A DNA stretch of 27,351 nt, from contig JBEAQJ010000114.1 of assembly GCA_041163945.1 (NCBI GenBank), positions 1 through 27,351 of the forward strand, given 5' to 3'. Below the pieces are notes generated by a model. It worked only from the letters and a program-made list of their open reading frames with translations, searched no databases and was not told where the DNA came from. The stretch comes from Roseicyclus sp041163945. GTDB lineage: Bacteria; Pseudomonadota; Alphaproteobacteria; Rhodobacterales; Rhodobacteraceae. The position numbers were made by a program, and so were the translations under genes. Positions 6,990 through 14,913 of the stretch are shown here, in pieces (the stretch's first letter is position 1; every line of letters starts with the position of its first letter).

Positions 6990-7886
6990 ATGCGGGTCGA
7001 ATGGCCGACCCTGGCCTTGATCGTGGCAAGCTATGGCCTGCTTGGGATCGGCTTGTTCGGGCTGCCCGCGATCAGCGTGGGCCTGGCGGTGCTGTTTCTG
7101 ATCCCGGTGATTGCCTTGCAATCGTCGCTCCAGCACGAGGTGCTGCACGGCCACCCCTTTGAGCGCCGCTGGATGGGCGAGACGCTGGTGTTTGTGTCTT
7201 TCAACCTGTGCGTACCCTATCTGCGGTTTCGGGATACGCATCTGGCCCATCACCACGATGCCAACCTGACCGATCCCTATGACGACCCGGAATCAAATTA
7301 CCTTGACCCGGCGGTCTGGGCGCGGCTGCCCTTTTGGCAAAGGGGGCTGTTGAACGCCAACAACACGCTGTTGGGACGGATCGTCTTGGGCCCCGCCATC
7401 GGTCAGCTGTCTTTCATGGCGGCGGATTGGCGGGCCATCCGGATGGGGGATCGGGCCGTCTTGACGGGGTGGTTGTGGCACATCCCCGTTACCGCGGTGC
7501 TGTTGGCGCTGGTGATCGCATCGCCGCTGCCTGTCTGGGCCTATCTTCTGGCCTGTTACGGGGGCATGGGGGTGTTGAAGATCCGCACCTTCCTGGAACA
7601 TCAGGCCCATACCCGCGCATCGGGGCGCACCGCCGTCATCGAGGACCGCGGCCCTTTGGCCTTTCTGTTTCTCAACAACAACTTGCATGTCGTTCATCAC
7701 ATGCACCCGCGACTGCCGTGGTATCGGTTGCCGGGTCTTTACCGCGCCCATCGCGATCGGTTCCTGACCCGCAACGGCGGCTATGTCTATGCCAGCTACG
7801 GGCAGGTTGCCCGCCAATATTTCTGGCGGGCCAAGGAACCGGTGCCCCATCCGCTGTATCCCGCGGCCCACGATCGTCAGAATTGA
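6990..7886 (+). CDS. Membrane fatty acid desaturase family protein
   Basis: The product is 298 residues with four or more membrane segments and the histidine clusters of the di-iron membrane desaturase/hydroxylase superfamily. These are HEVLHGH (49-55), HLAHHHD (84-90), FLEHQAH (202-208) and LHVVHHMHP (232-240). These histidines bind the two irons that activate oxygen for C-H oxidation of a lipid or carotenoid-like substrate; the exact substrate cannot be told. The ATG at 6990 has GAGGGG just upstream and is preferred over an in-frame GTG at 6969. The gene is divergent from an XRE regulator, which may control it. An EamA transporter follows after 37 bp. Confidence 0.88.
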   Translation: MRVEWPTLALIVASYGLLGIGLFGLPAISVGLAVLFLIPVIALQSSLQHEVLHGHPFERRWMGETLVFVSFNLCVPYLRFRDTHLAHHHDANLTDPYDDPESNYLDPAVWARLPFWQRGLLNANNTLLGRIVLGPAIGQLSFMAADWRAIRMGDRAVLTGWLWHIPVTAVLLALVIASPLPVWAYLLACYGGMGVLKIRTFLEHQAHTRASGRTAVIEDRGPLAFLFLNNNLHVVHHMHPRLPWYRLPGLYRAHRDRFLTRNGGYVYASYGQVARQYFWRAKEPVPHPLYPAAHDRQN

Positions 7887-7923
7887 ATTGCAGCCCCTGA
7901 TCAGAGCGCGCATGTGAAGGCGC

Positions 7924-8838
7924 ATGCCGGTCTGGGTTCTTGCCACGCTGTTTGCCGCCTTCATGCAGAACCTGCGGTTCCTGCTGCAGCGGCATCTGCG
8001 CGTCACCACGCTGTCGACCATGGGGGCCACATGGGCGCGATTTGCCTTTGCCACGCCCTTTGTCGCGCTATGTCTCGGGGTGTGGCTTGCACTGACGGGG
8101 CAGGACGTGCCGGCGCCTACACCCGTTTTCTGGGCCTATGCGCTGACAGGCGGCTTGGCACAGATGCTGGCCACGGCGTGCGTCGTGGCGTTGTTCGGGC
8201 GGCGCAATTTTGCCGTGGGGGTGACGCTATCCAAGACCGAGGTCATCCTGACGGCCCTGATCGGATTGATCGTGCTGGGCGAGGCGGTATCGCCGCAGGT
8301 CTTGACGGCCATCGTGCTGGGGTTTGTGGCGGTCATCTTGCTGTCCGATCCGCCCAAGGGCACGGTCGCGTTGCACTGGACAGCCCGCATTTTCAATGCG
8401 GCATCCGGTTTCGGGCTGATGTCGGGGGTGCTTTTTGGTGTCTCGGCGGTGTGCTACCGGGGTGCCACCCTCAGCCTGACAGGCGGTGACGAGGTCTTGC
8501 GCGCGGCGACCGCGCTTTTGACGGCCACCAGCGCGCAGACATTGGCGTTGGGCCTGTGGTTGGCCTGGCGCGACAGCGCCCAGATCGGGCGTGTCGTCGC
8601 CTCTTGGCGCGTGTCGTCCTTGGTGGGGCTGACCTCGACACTCAGCAGCCTGGGCTGGTTCACTGCTTTTGCGCTGCAAACGGCGGCCTATGTCAAGGCG
8701 CTGGGCCAGATCGAGCTGGTCTTTACCTTCCTGTTTTCCGTGTTTTGGTTGCGCGAGCGCTCCAGCCGGAAGGAAATGGCGGGCTTCGCCCTGCTGATCG
8801 TGTCGCTGTTGCTGATCTTGTCGGGGGCCTGGTCATGA
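7924..8838 (+). CDS. EamA/DMT-family transporter
   Basis: This 304-residue protein has about ten hydrophobic segments arranged as two EamA repeats, the drug/metabolite transporter fold of the inner membrane. The first repeat ends in KTEVILTALIGLIVLGEAVSPQ and the second in QIELVFTFLFSVFWLRERSSRKE. The Glu in a 'GE' or 'RE' before the last helix of each repeat is typical of the family. Substrate is unknown. GAAGG precedes the ATG. The stop codon overlaps the start of the AEC transporter (ATGA), so the two are translationally coupled. Confidence 0.9.
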   Translation: MPVWVLATLFAAFMQNLRFLLQRHLRVTTLSTMGATWARFAFATPFVALCLGVWLALTGQDVPAPTPVFWAYALTGGLAQMLATACVVALFGRRNFAVGVTLSKTEVILTALIGLIVLGEAVSPQVLTAIVLGFVAVILLSDPPKGTVALHWTARIFNAASGFGLMSGVLFGVSAVCYRGATLSLTGGDEVLRAATALLTATSAQTLALGLWLAWRDSAQIGRVVASWRVSSLVGLTSTLSSLGWFTAFALQTAAYVKALGQIELVFTFLFSVFWLRERSSRKEMAGFALLIVSLLLILSGAWS

Positions 8839-9767
8839 TCGCCATCGCCCTGTCCATCGCACCGATTTTCCTGTTGATCCTTGTGGGCTACGGGCTGCGG
8901 CGCGGGGGTATTCCGTCGGATGAATTCTGGCTGGCGAACGACCGGCTGGTCTACTTCGTGCTGATGCCCGCGCTGTTTTTTGTCCGCATATCTGATGCCG
9001 ATCTGTCAGACCCCGACCTGATCCCCTTTGCGGCCACCCTTTACGGCGGGTTTTTCACCGCCATCGCCGCGGGAACGGCGGCGGCGGTCGTGTTGCGGTT
9101 CCCCCCGGCACAGGCCACGTCGATTCTGCAAGGCGCGGGGCGTTTCAACACCTTCATCGCGCTGGCGGTGGCCGAGGCGCTCTATGGCCTGCCGGGGTTG
9201 CAACTGGCCGTGCTGGGGGCCGCGGTGTTGGTGCCGGTGGTGAACCTGACGGTTGTGGGGCTTTTTGCGGTGCTGCTGCCGCGCCGGGATGGCTCGGTCA
9301 TCCTCGGCGCGCTTCGCAGCTTGGCCGGCAATCCGTTGATCTTGTCGATCTTGGCGGCCGGCATCGTCAATCGCATGGGCTGGGCGCCGATCCCGGTGTT
9401 GCAAGACACCGCCGCCGTCTTGGGCCAGGCGGCTTTGCCGATCATGCTTTTGTGCGTCGGTGCCAGCCTCAAGCTGCGGGGGCTCAAGACCGATCTGGGC
9501 CCGATGGCCTTGGCGGCCATGGGCAAGCTTGCCCTTTTCCCGCTGGTTGTGTTGGGCCTTGCGCTGGCCCTTGGGTTGGCACCGCTGACGGCACAGGTTG
9601 CGCTGATCTATGGCGCCCTGCCCACGGGGGTCGCTGCCTACACGTTGGCACGCCAGCTTGGCGGCGATGCGCCCCTGATGGCGGCGATGATCACGATGCA
9701 AACGGGCCTGGCCTTTGTGATCTTGCCGCTTTGGCTGTCTTTGGGGGGCGCCATTTTCGGCCCCTAG
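8835..9767 (+). CDS. AEC-family (auxin efflux carrier type) transporter
   Basis: The 310-residue product is hydrophobic throughout, with eight to ten membrane segments. It starts MIAIALSIAPIFLLILVGYGLRRGG and carries the conserved N-terminal NDRLVYFVLMPALFF segment of the AEC/malonate-transporter family. The second half contains LPIMLLCVGASLK and a LPTGVAAYTLARQLGG segment, both characteristic. Members export or import small carboxylates or related metabolites; the substrate here is unknown. The ATG at 8835 overlaps the preceding stop by four bases, which fixes the start although the frame is open much further upstream. Coupling suggests the two transporters are co-expressed. Confidence 0.9.
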   Translation: MIAIALSIAPIFLLILVGYGLRRGGIPSDEFWLANDRLVYFVLMPALFFVRISDADLSDPDLIPFAATLYGGFFTAIAAGTAAAVVLRFPPAQATSILQGAGRFNTFIALAVAEALYGLPGLQLAVLGAAVLVPVVNLTVVGLFAVLLPRRDGSVILGALRSLAGNPLILSILAAGIVNRMGWAPIPVLQDTAAVLGQAALPIMLLCVGASLKLRGLKTDLGPMALAAMGKLALFPLVVLGLALALGLAPLTAQVALIYGALPTGVAAYTLARQLGGDAPLMAAMITMQTGLAFVILPLWLSLGGAIFGP

Positions 9768-9851
9768 CCTGCCGGCTTCATCTTGCCAGAGCTCGCCGGG
9801 GGGCAGGGGGGCCGCAGCTGCCCTGGGTTGGCCCGCCCGCCGCGAGTGGAT

Positions 9852-10523
9852 CTACAGCCGTGAAAATCGGCTGATCTCGGTGCGGTTGTCGTAGAACGGC
9901 ACGCCGGAGGGCGTTCGCCCGGCGATCAGCGCGGCCAGTTCGGCCAGCACCACCTCGGTGATGAAGGGCATGTCGTAGCTGCGCGCCGCATCCAGTGCCA
10001 CCCATTGCAGATGCCCCAGTTCATCCTCGGCGCGGCCAAAATCATCGGGATCGCTGCGCAGCGTTTCGGCGTCGACCAGAAAGAACCGGGCATCGAATCG
10101 GCGCGGGCGTCCGGGGGGCGTGATGGCGCGGAACACGAAGCGTGCGTTGGTTCCGTCGGGCAGATGGCCCGTGCCAACATAGCCGCGCCAGCCTTGCGGT
10201 GCCGCCAGGGTTTCGGCGCGTGGATCGGGCGCGCCGATCAGCAGCCCCGTTTCTTCCCATAGCTCGCGCGTGGCCGCGGCGATTAGGGTTTCCGGTGCGG
10301 TGGTGCTGTCTTGGGCCAATGCCGTGGCGCAAGCGGCCCGCGGGGGCGCGGCGAGCGGAATGGTTGCATCCACCCCATCCACGGCCCCGCCCGGAAAGAC
10401 GAATTTCGACGGCATGAAGGCCGCATCCCGGCCGCGTTGGCCCATCAAGACGCGCGGTCGCGTGGCCGCATCGCGCAGCACGATGACGGTCGCGGCATCG
10501 CGGATGGCGCTTTTGTCGGTCAA
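9852..10523 (-). CDS. NUDIX hydrolase
   Basis: This is a 223-residue NUDIX protein. FVFPGGAVDG (41-50) is the start of the fold's conserved region, and RELWEETG (86-93) is the core of the Nudix box that binds Mg2+ for pyrophosphate hydrolysis. About 30 extra residues lie between the PGG and the box, as in larger CoA- or nucleotide-sugar-type NUDIX enzymes. The substrate is not predictable. I chose the TTG at 10523 because it overlaps the upstream DUF983 stop (TTGA) and the conserved part begins directly after it. An ATG at 10547 would give eight more residues. It is the second gene of a DUF983-NUDIX operon. Confidence 0.88.
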   Translation of the reverse strand: MTDKSAIRDAATVIVLRDAATRPRVLMGQRGRDAAFMPSKFVFPGGAVDGVDATIPLAAPPRAACATALAQDSTTAPETLIAAATRELWEETGLLIGAPDPRAETLAAPQGWRGYVGTGHLPDGTNARFVFRAITPPGRPRRFDARFFLVDAETLRSDPDDFGRAEDELGHLQWVALDAARSYDMPFITEVVLAELAALIAGRTPSGVPFYDNRTEISRFSRL

Positions 10524-10924
10524 AACCCGTGCATCCTTTTGGCCCATTGCACCCCGACGATCAGCCCCTTGAAGCGTGGCAACAAGAACAGGGCCATCGC
10601 CACCACGCCGGCCGAAAAGCTTGCGGCCAGAACCCAAGGATCGGGGCGCAGCAGATCATAGGTCAGCAATTGCAGGCTGCCCATGATCTTGGCCGTCAGC
10701 AGGATGGACAGATAGGCCGGCCCGTCATCCGCGCGCGCGTGGCTCAGATCTTCGCCACAGGCCGGGCAGGTCGGGACCAGCGTCAGATAGCCCTGAAACA
10801 GCCGCCCTTCGCCGCAGTTGGGGCAGCACCGGCGCAGCCCGCGCAATATCGCCGGCAGTGCCGGCCGTTCGGGCCGTGCAGGCTGGAATTCGGGACGCAA
10901 GGTCGGGTCTGTGTCTTCGGTCAT
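10520..10924 (-). CDS. DUF983 family membrane protein
   Basis: The 134-residue product has a soluble N-terminus with two CxxC pairs, CPNCG (34-38) and CPACG (53-57), framing the GEGRLFQGYL motif of DUF983. Two membrane helices follow (about 73-91 and 97-115). The cysteine pairs probably bind zinc at the membrane surface. The function of the family is unknown; it is common in alphaproteobacteria. The gene overlaps the NUDIX gene by four bases if the TTG start is used there. Confidence 0.9.
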   Translation of the reverse strand: MTEDTDPTLRPEFQPARPERPALPAILRGLRRCCPNCGEGRLFQGYLTLVPTCPACGEDLSHARADDGPAYLSILLTAKIMGSLQLLTYDLLRPDPWVLAASFSAGVVAMALFLLPRFKGLIVGVQWAKRMHGF

Positions 10925-11054
10925 GCGGTGTTAGATGCGCCGCCCGGTCCGTGTCGTCCAGTGCGCTGTCGTCGCGGGGGCGAAAATTGTGCGACGGAAA
11001 ACAGCCGCTCTTGCGTGAAAGACGCATTGTTCCCTTACAGACAGGAGATCAGAC

Positions 11055-11582
11055 ATGATCAAGACCATGACCCAGACCCGGACACGCGCCCGGATCATGA
11101 CCCGCGCCCTTGTGGTGTTGATGCCCTTGCTCATGGCGGCACCGGCCGGCGCCGATCCGGGCCCGGGCGGGCGGATGACGCTTGCGCAGATGGATCGCGA
11201 TGGCGATGGAACCATCACGCGGGATGAATGGCAGATGGGGGCCAGGGGCCAGATGGCCGATGCCGATGCCGATGGTGACGGGTTGGTGACACGCCCCGAA
11301 TGGCTGGCGGCCGCCCATCAGCGCGCCGAAGCCCGGATCGATCGCATGTTCAACAAGGCCGACAGCAATGGCGACGGCGCGCTGGATGCGGCCGAGATGG
11401 CGGCCATGGCGGGCCCCCGCCGGGGCGCGCGGATGGGGCAGATGTTCGATCGGCTCGATGCCGACGCCGATGGCCGCTTGAGCGCCGAGGAACTCAAGAC
11501 CGCCCGCGATGCCATGGGGCCCGGACAGCGGCGCCATGGCGGCCATGGTTCGGATCGGGGCCACGGGTTTTGGCGCGGCTGA
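11055..11582 (+). CDS. Exported EF-hand calcium-binding protein
   Basis: The 175-residue product begins with a long basic region and a hydrophobic stretch ending in AAPAGADPG, a plausible Sec signal peptide cleaved near residue 33. A shorter start at Met15 would give a more usual signal peptide. Four EF-hand loops follow: DRDGDGTITRDE (47-58), DADGDGLVTRPE (71-82), DSNGDGALDAAE (103-114) and DADADGRLSAEE (135-146). All keep acidic residues at positions 1, 3, 5 and 12 or close substitutes, so Ca2+ binding in the periplasm is likely. The C-terminus is rich in His and Gly. An ECF sigma gene follows after 70 bp, suggesting a link to envelope sensing. Confidence 0.88.
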   Translation: MIKTMTQTRTRARIMTRALVVLMPLLMAAPAGADPGPGGRMTLAQMDRDGDGTITRDEWQMGARGQMADADADGDGLVTRPEWLAAAHQRAEARIDRMFNKADSNGDGALDAAEMAAMAGPRRGARMGQMFDRLDADADGRLSAEELKTARDAMGPGQRRHGGHGSDRGHGFWRG

Positions 11583-11652
11583 GCGGCGTTTGGTCAGGGT
11601 TCGGGGGCAGGCCATGCATTTCCCTTTTGGATGCGGGGCGGTAATCTGACCC

Positions 11653-12243
11653 ATGACCGCCGATCCGGCCCCAGAACCTACGCCATCGGAGGGCGCGCTG
11701 ATGGTCCGTTTCGCCAATGGCGATCCGGATGCGGCGCGGCTTTTGGCCGCCCGGCTGTTGCCGCGCGCGCTGAGCCATGCCACCCGGGTTCTGGGTGACC
11801 GCGCCGAAGCCGAAGACGTGGCCCAAGAGGCGATGGTGCGGCTGTGGCGGGCGGCAGCGGGTTGGCGCCAAGATGGCCCGGCACAGCCGGCGACCTGGTT
11901 GTACCGGGTGGTGGCCAACCTGTGCACCGACCGCCTGCGCCGGGCCGCGCGCACCGTGTCGCTGGACGGTCATGACCCGGTCGAAGATCATCGGCCCAGC
12001 GCCGAGCAACGGCTGATCGACACCGGGCGCATGGCCGCGTTGGATGCCGCCCTGGCCCGGCTGCCGGACCGGCAGCGACAGGCGGTGGTGCTGCGTCACA
12101 TCGAGGGGCTGTCGAACCCCGAGATCGCAACGATATTGGATCTGGGGGTCGAGGCGGTGGAAAGCCTGACCGCCCGTGGCAAGCGCGCGTTGGCGCAGGC
12201 GCTGGCCGACAGCAAGGAGGCGGTGGGTTATCATGACAGCTGA
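11653..12243 (+). CDS. ECF-type RNA polymerase sigma factor
   Basis: This 196-residue protein has region 2 (about 18-90), with the conserved DRAEAEDVAQEAMVRLWRAA helix and TWLYRVVANLCTDRLRR for -10 recognition. It also has region 4 (about 135-185), with LPDRQRQAVVLRHIEGLSNPEIATIL forming the helix-turn-helix for the -35 element. Regions 1 and 3 are missing, as expected for the ECF class. The stop overlaps the start of a small membrane protein gene by 11 bases. Such coupling usually marks a cognate anti-sigma or sensor. Targets are unknown. Confidence 0.93.
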   Translation: MTADPAPEPTPSEGALMVRFANGDPDAARLLAARLLPRALSHATRVLGDRAEAEDVAQEAMVRLWRAAAGWRQDGPAQPATWLYRVVANLCTDRLRRAARTVSLDGHDPVEDHRPSAEQRLIDTGRMAALDAALARLPDRQRQAVVLRHIEGLSNPEIATILDLGVEAVESLTARGKRALAQALADSKEAVGYHDS

Positions 12244-12610
12244 ACAGGATGACGATGATGTCCTCGGGCCGTTTCTGCGCGCTGGGCGCGCGGGTGAACC
12301 GGTGTCCGATGCGCTGATGGCGCGGGTATTGGCCGATGCCGCGTCGGTGCAGGCGCAACTTGCCCCAGCGCCACCCGGCCGCCCGGCCGGGCCGGCCCGC
12401 GGCGGCTGGTGGGCCGCGATCCAAGCAGCCTTGGGTGGGCCACCCGCAATCGCAGGGGTGACGCTGGCGGGGCTTGCCGGGCTCTTGATCGGGATCTTGG
12501 TCCCGGATGTGGTCGATGGCCTGTCGGGGGGGCAAATCGGGGTCTGGTCGGCCGGCGCGGGCGCCCTGCCCGAAATCGGCCTGTTGTGGGAGGAGGGCGG
12601 CGATGTCTGA
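12233..12610 (+). CDS. Small single-pass membrane protein, possible anti-sigma factor
   Basis: The 125-residue product has a soluble N-terminal part (1-60) starting with acidic TAEQDDDD, then one strong membrane segment (about 78-95, AGVTLAGLAGLLIGILVP) and a short outer tail. There is no zinc HxxxCxxC anti-sigma motif and no cysteine. Its position, overlapping the ECF sigma gene upstream and the metal-sensor-like gene downstream, is what suggests an anti-sigma or signal-transfer role. Similar small proteins occur after ECF genes in Rhodobacteraceae, though I know of no proven function. Confidence 0.7.
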   Translation: MTAEQDDDDVLGPFLRAGRAGEPVSDALMARVLADAASVQAQLAPAPPGRPAGPARGGWWAAIQAALGGPPAIAGVTLAGLAGLLIGILVPDVVDGLSGGQIGVWSAGAGALPEIGLLWEEGGDV

Positions 12611-13103
12611 GCCGATGCATGCCAAGGCGATGCCGACGCGCGCGGCGCGCGGATGGAAGATTGCGCTGGCGCTGTCACTTGCGGTCAATCTGGCCATCGT
12701 GGGGCTGGTGGCCGGGGCGATGATCGGGGCGGGCCCCCGCGGGGGTGGGGCGGACACCCATCTTCGGTCATTAGGTCTGGGGCCCTTTGCCACGGCCTTT
12801 GCTCGTGACGATCGGGCGGAACTGGCCGCACGGATGGATCGGGGCGCGCTGCGCGCCGAACGGCGGGCGCTGGGCGAAAGCCTGTCGGCGCTGCGGCAGG
12901 TTGTGGCGCGCGAACCCTTCGATCGCGACCAGGCCGATGCCGCGCTGCGCCAATCGCGGCTGGCCGCCCAAGCTTTGCAGGCCATCGGACATGCCGCGGT
13001 TCTGGATCAGATCGCCGCGATGGATGCCACCGAAAGGGCCGCGCTGGCGCTGCGGCTGGATCGCGCCTTGCGCCGCATGGGCGGCGGCGGCCCCGGCCGC
13101 TAG
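12603..13103 (+). CDS. Periplasmic heavy-metal sensor / Spy-CnrX-like protein
   Basis: This 166-residue protein is anchored by one N-terminal helix (about 20-42). The periplasmic part is predicted to be almost all helical (residues 55-160) and rich in Arg, Ala and Glu, like the metal-resistance domain of CnrX, ZraP and Spy. A central segment, ERRALGESLSALRQVVAREPFDRDQADAALRQSR, matches the helix-hook-helix pattern of that fold. It has only two periplasmic His and no Cys, so metal binding is not obvious; a chaperone or stress-sensing role is an alternative. The ATG at 12603 overlaps the upstream gene by eight bases. Confidence 0.78.
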   Translation: MSEPMHAKAMPTRAARGWKIALALSLAVNLAIVGLVAGAMIGAGPRGGGADTHLRSLGLGPFATAFARDDRAELAARMDRGALRAERRALGESLSALRQVVAREPFDRDQADAALRQSRLAAQALQAIGHAAVLDQIAAMDATERAALALRLDRALRRMGGGGPGR

Positions 13104-13118
13104 GCCAGATGCGGCCGA

Positions 13119-14492
13119 TCACGCCGCCGTCCGGGGGGCCACCTCGACTTGATCGCGGCCATGTGCCTTGGCCTCGTACAAGGCGACATCGGCACGGTCG
13201 ATCAGGCTTTGCGCCGGTTCCCCCTGGCCCGGACCCATCAGTGCCAGGCCGATGCTGATCGTCACCCGCAAAGGTGGCGTATCGCCGCCCACCATCAGCT
13301 TTTGGTCCGAAATCGCCATGCGCAACCGCTCGGCACAATCCAGCGCGGTCAGCCGGTCGCTGTCGGGCAGCGCCACCAGGAATTCCTCGCCGCCGATGCG
13401 CGCGATCAGATCGGCGCTGCGCAACTGCGCCCGCAACCGCCGCGCCACCAGCGTCAACACCCGGTCGCCAACCGGATGGCCATGGCTGTCGTTGATCTGT
13501 TTGAAGTGATCGATGTCGAGCAGCATCACCGCCACGCCGCGGTTTGACTGAGCGATCATGCGATCCAGCTGGAACAGTGCGTAGCGGCGATTGTGCAGCC
13601 CGGTCAGGCTGTCGGTCACCGCCATTTCCAGCCCCGCCTCGACCGAGGCGCGCAGGCGGTCGGCCTGACGCTTGCGCATCATCTGTGCCCGGATGCGCAA
13701 GGCCAGTTCCTGCGCGTCGAAACTGTCATACAAGATATCATGTGCGCCCAGATCCAGCGCGATGGCCGCGCGTTCGCTGTCGCCTTCGGGCAGGATCATG
13801 ATGCTGGCGGCATTGCGTGTGCCCGGCCGCGATCGCAGATCGGACAAAAGCCGCAAGCCTTCGTTGCGCTGCGACAGGTCGGCGGCGATGACGAAAACGT
13901 CAGGCGCATCCGTCCCAAAGCCCGTCAAGGCGGCGTCGCGGGGCAGAATCGTGACCTCACCGCCCAAGCGGTCATCCAGCGCCGTTTTCCAAAGCACGGC
14001 CCCCTTAGGCCCCGGCGCAATCAGAGCGATTCGGCCCGGCTTCTCGGCTGCGCCATAGCGCGCGGTGGCTTCGGCAAAGCCCAACGCCGGTTCGCCCCGA
14101 CGGCGCAGTTCCCGCGCCGTGTCCCGCGCGCGCAACAGCGAGCGCACCCGCGCAAGCAATGTCACCTCGTCCACGGGCTTGGTCAGGAAATCATCGGCCC
14201 CTGCCTCAAGCCCGGCCATCTTGTTGTCGCGATCCGCCAGTGCGGTGATCAAGATCACCGGGATATCGGCGGTTTCGGGATCGGCCTTGAGTTGGCGGCA
14301 GACATCAAGCCCCGACATGTCCGGCATGATCACATCCAGCAAGATCAGGTCGGGTTGTGTCTGGCGCGCCATGCGCAAGGCAGAGGCACCACAGTCGGCC
14401 TGATCCACGGCATAGCAGGCCGATGCCAGCTTGACCTTCATCACGATGCGGTTCGTGGCCACATCGTCTACGACCAGAATTCGCCCTGTCAT
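13119..14492 (-). CDS. pleD: PleD-like response regulator with diguanylate cyclase domain
   Basis: The 457-residue product has the REC-REC-GGDEF order of Caulobacter PleD. The first receiver has acidic residues Asp9 and Asp10, phosphoacceptor Asp53 (LILLDVIMPDMSG) and the conserved Lys near 105. The second (about 152-275) lacks a clear phosphoacceptor and probably serves dimerisation. The cyclase has GGEEF at 367-371 and the product-inhibition site RSAD at 358-361. It should make c-di-GMP from two GTP when phosphorylated. The gene is divergent from DUF3572, a pairing seen in related genomes. No divK gene adjoins it here. Confidence 0.95.
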   Translation of the reverse strand: MTGRILVVDDVATNRIVMKVKLASACYAVDQADCGASALRMARQTQPDLILLDVIMPDMSGLDVCRQLKADPETADIPVILITALADRDNKMAGLEAGADDFLTKPVDEVTLLARVRSLLRARDTARELRRRGEPALGFAEATARYGAAEKPGRIALIAPGPKGAVLWKTALDDRLGGEVTILPRDAALTGFGTDAPDVFVIAADLSQRNEGLRLLSDLRSRPGTRNAASIMILPEGDSERAAIALDLGAHDILYDSFDAQELALRIRAQMMRKRQADRLRASVEAGLEMAVTDSLTGLHNRRYALFQLDRMIAQSNRGVAVMLLDIDHFKQINDSHGHPVGDRVLTLVARRLRAQLRSADLIARIGGEEFLVALPDSDRLTALDCAERLRMAISDQKLMVGGDTPPLRVTISIGLALMGPGQGEPAQSLIDRADVALYEAKAHGRDQVEVAPRTAA

Positions 14493-14583
14493 GCGCGCCT
14501 CTTACCGGATACTCAATTCACACGTACAAATCGTCTGGGCAGCGGAACCAGACGCACTGTAATCTGGTTTTGCGCGCGAATGG

Positions 14584-14598
14584 TTAACAAACTCTTTA
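14584..14598 (+). promoter_or_regulatory. CtrA-like site (TTAA-N7-TTTA)
   Basis: The sequence TTAA-CAAACTC-TTTA differs by one base from the CtrA consensus TTAA-N7-TTAA. It lies about 22 bp upstream of the DUF3572 start and about 92 bp from the pleD start. One near-match may be chance. Confidence 0.3.
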
Positions 14599-14619
14599 GT
14601 CCCTGGACGGAACTTGTGG

Positions 14620-14898
14620 ATGAAGCAAGACGTCGCTGAAATTCGGGCACTGGCGATCCTGGGCTGGCTGGCGGGCCAGGAAGATCTGTTGCCGCTGTTC
14701 CTGGGGGCGACGGGCGCCACCGAAACCGATCTGCGCGCGCGCGCCAGCGAGCCGGAGTTTCTGGCCTCGGTCGTGGATTTCTTGATGATGAACGATGCTT
14801 GGGTGATCAGCTGCGCCAGCGACCAAGGATGGCGTCCGGATGAGGTGATGGCCATCCGCGCAGGCTTGCCCGGCGGTGATCTACCGGCCTGGACATAG
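14620..14898 (+). CDS. DUF3572 family protein
   Basis: The 92-residue product is a small, acidic, helical cytoplasmic protein without membrane segments. It shows the family pattern ALAILGWLAGQEDLLPLFLGATG near the start, then FLASVVDFLMMNDAWVISCA and a GWRPDEVMAIRAGLPGGDLPAWT end. Its function is unknown. It is transcribed divergently from pleD, which is a recurring neighbour in alphaproteobacteria. The ATG at 14620 is preferred over a TTG two codons earlier. A GC hairpin overlaps its stop, between it and the convergent marR-like gene. Confidence 0.9.
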   Translation: MKQDVAEIRALAILGWLAGQEDLLPLFLGATGATETDLRARASEPEFLASVVDFLMMNDAWVISCASDQGWRPDEVMAIRAGLPGGDLPAWT

Positions 14899-14910
14899 CG
14901 CCGCCGGCGC
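14898..14910. terminator. Small GC hairpin between convergent genes
   Basis: GCGCCG-C-CGGCGC is a perfect inverted repeat in the 15-bp gap between DUF3572 and the MarR-family gene. It has no T-run on either side, so its role as a bidirectional terminator is only suggested by position. Confidence 0.3.
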
Positions 14911-14913
14911 GGA

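Noticed and set aside
8556..8834. Upstream extension of the AEC transporter frame
   Set aside because: It overlaps the EamA gene in another frame and reads nothing like a transporter. The ATGA start at 8835 fits the family.
9801..9823. GGGCAG/CTGCCC stem between the AEC and NUDIX genes as a terminator
   Set aside because: The loop is 11 bases, there is no T-run, and such short stems are expected by chance at this GC content.
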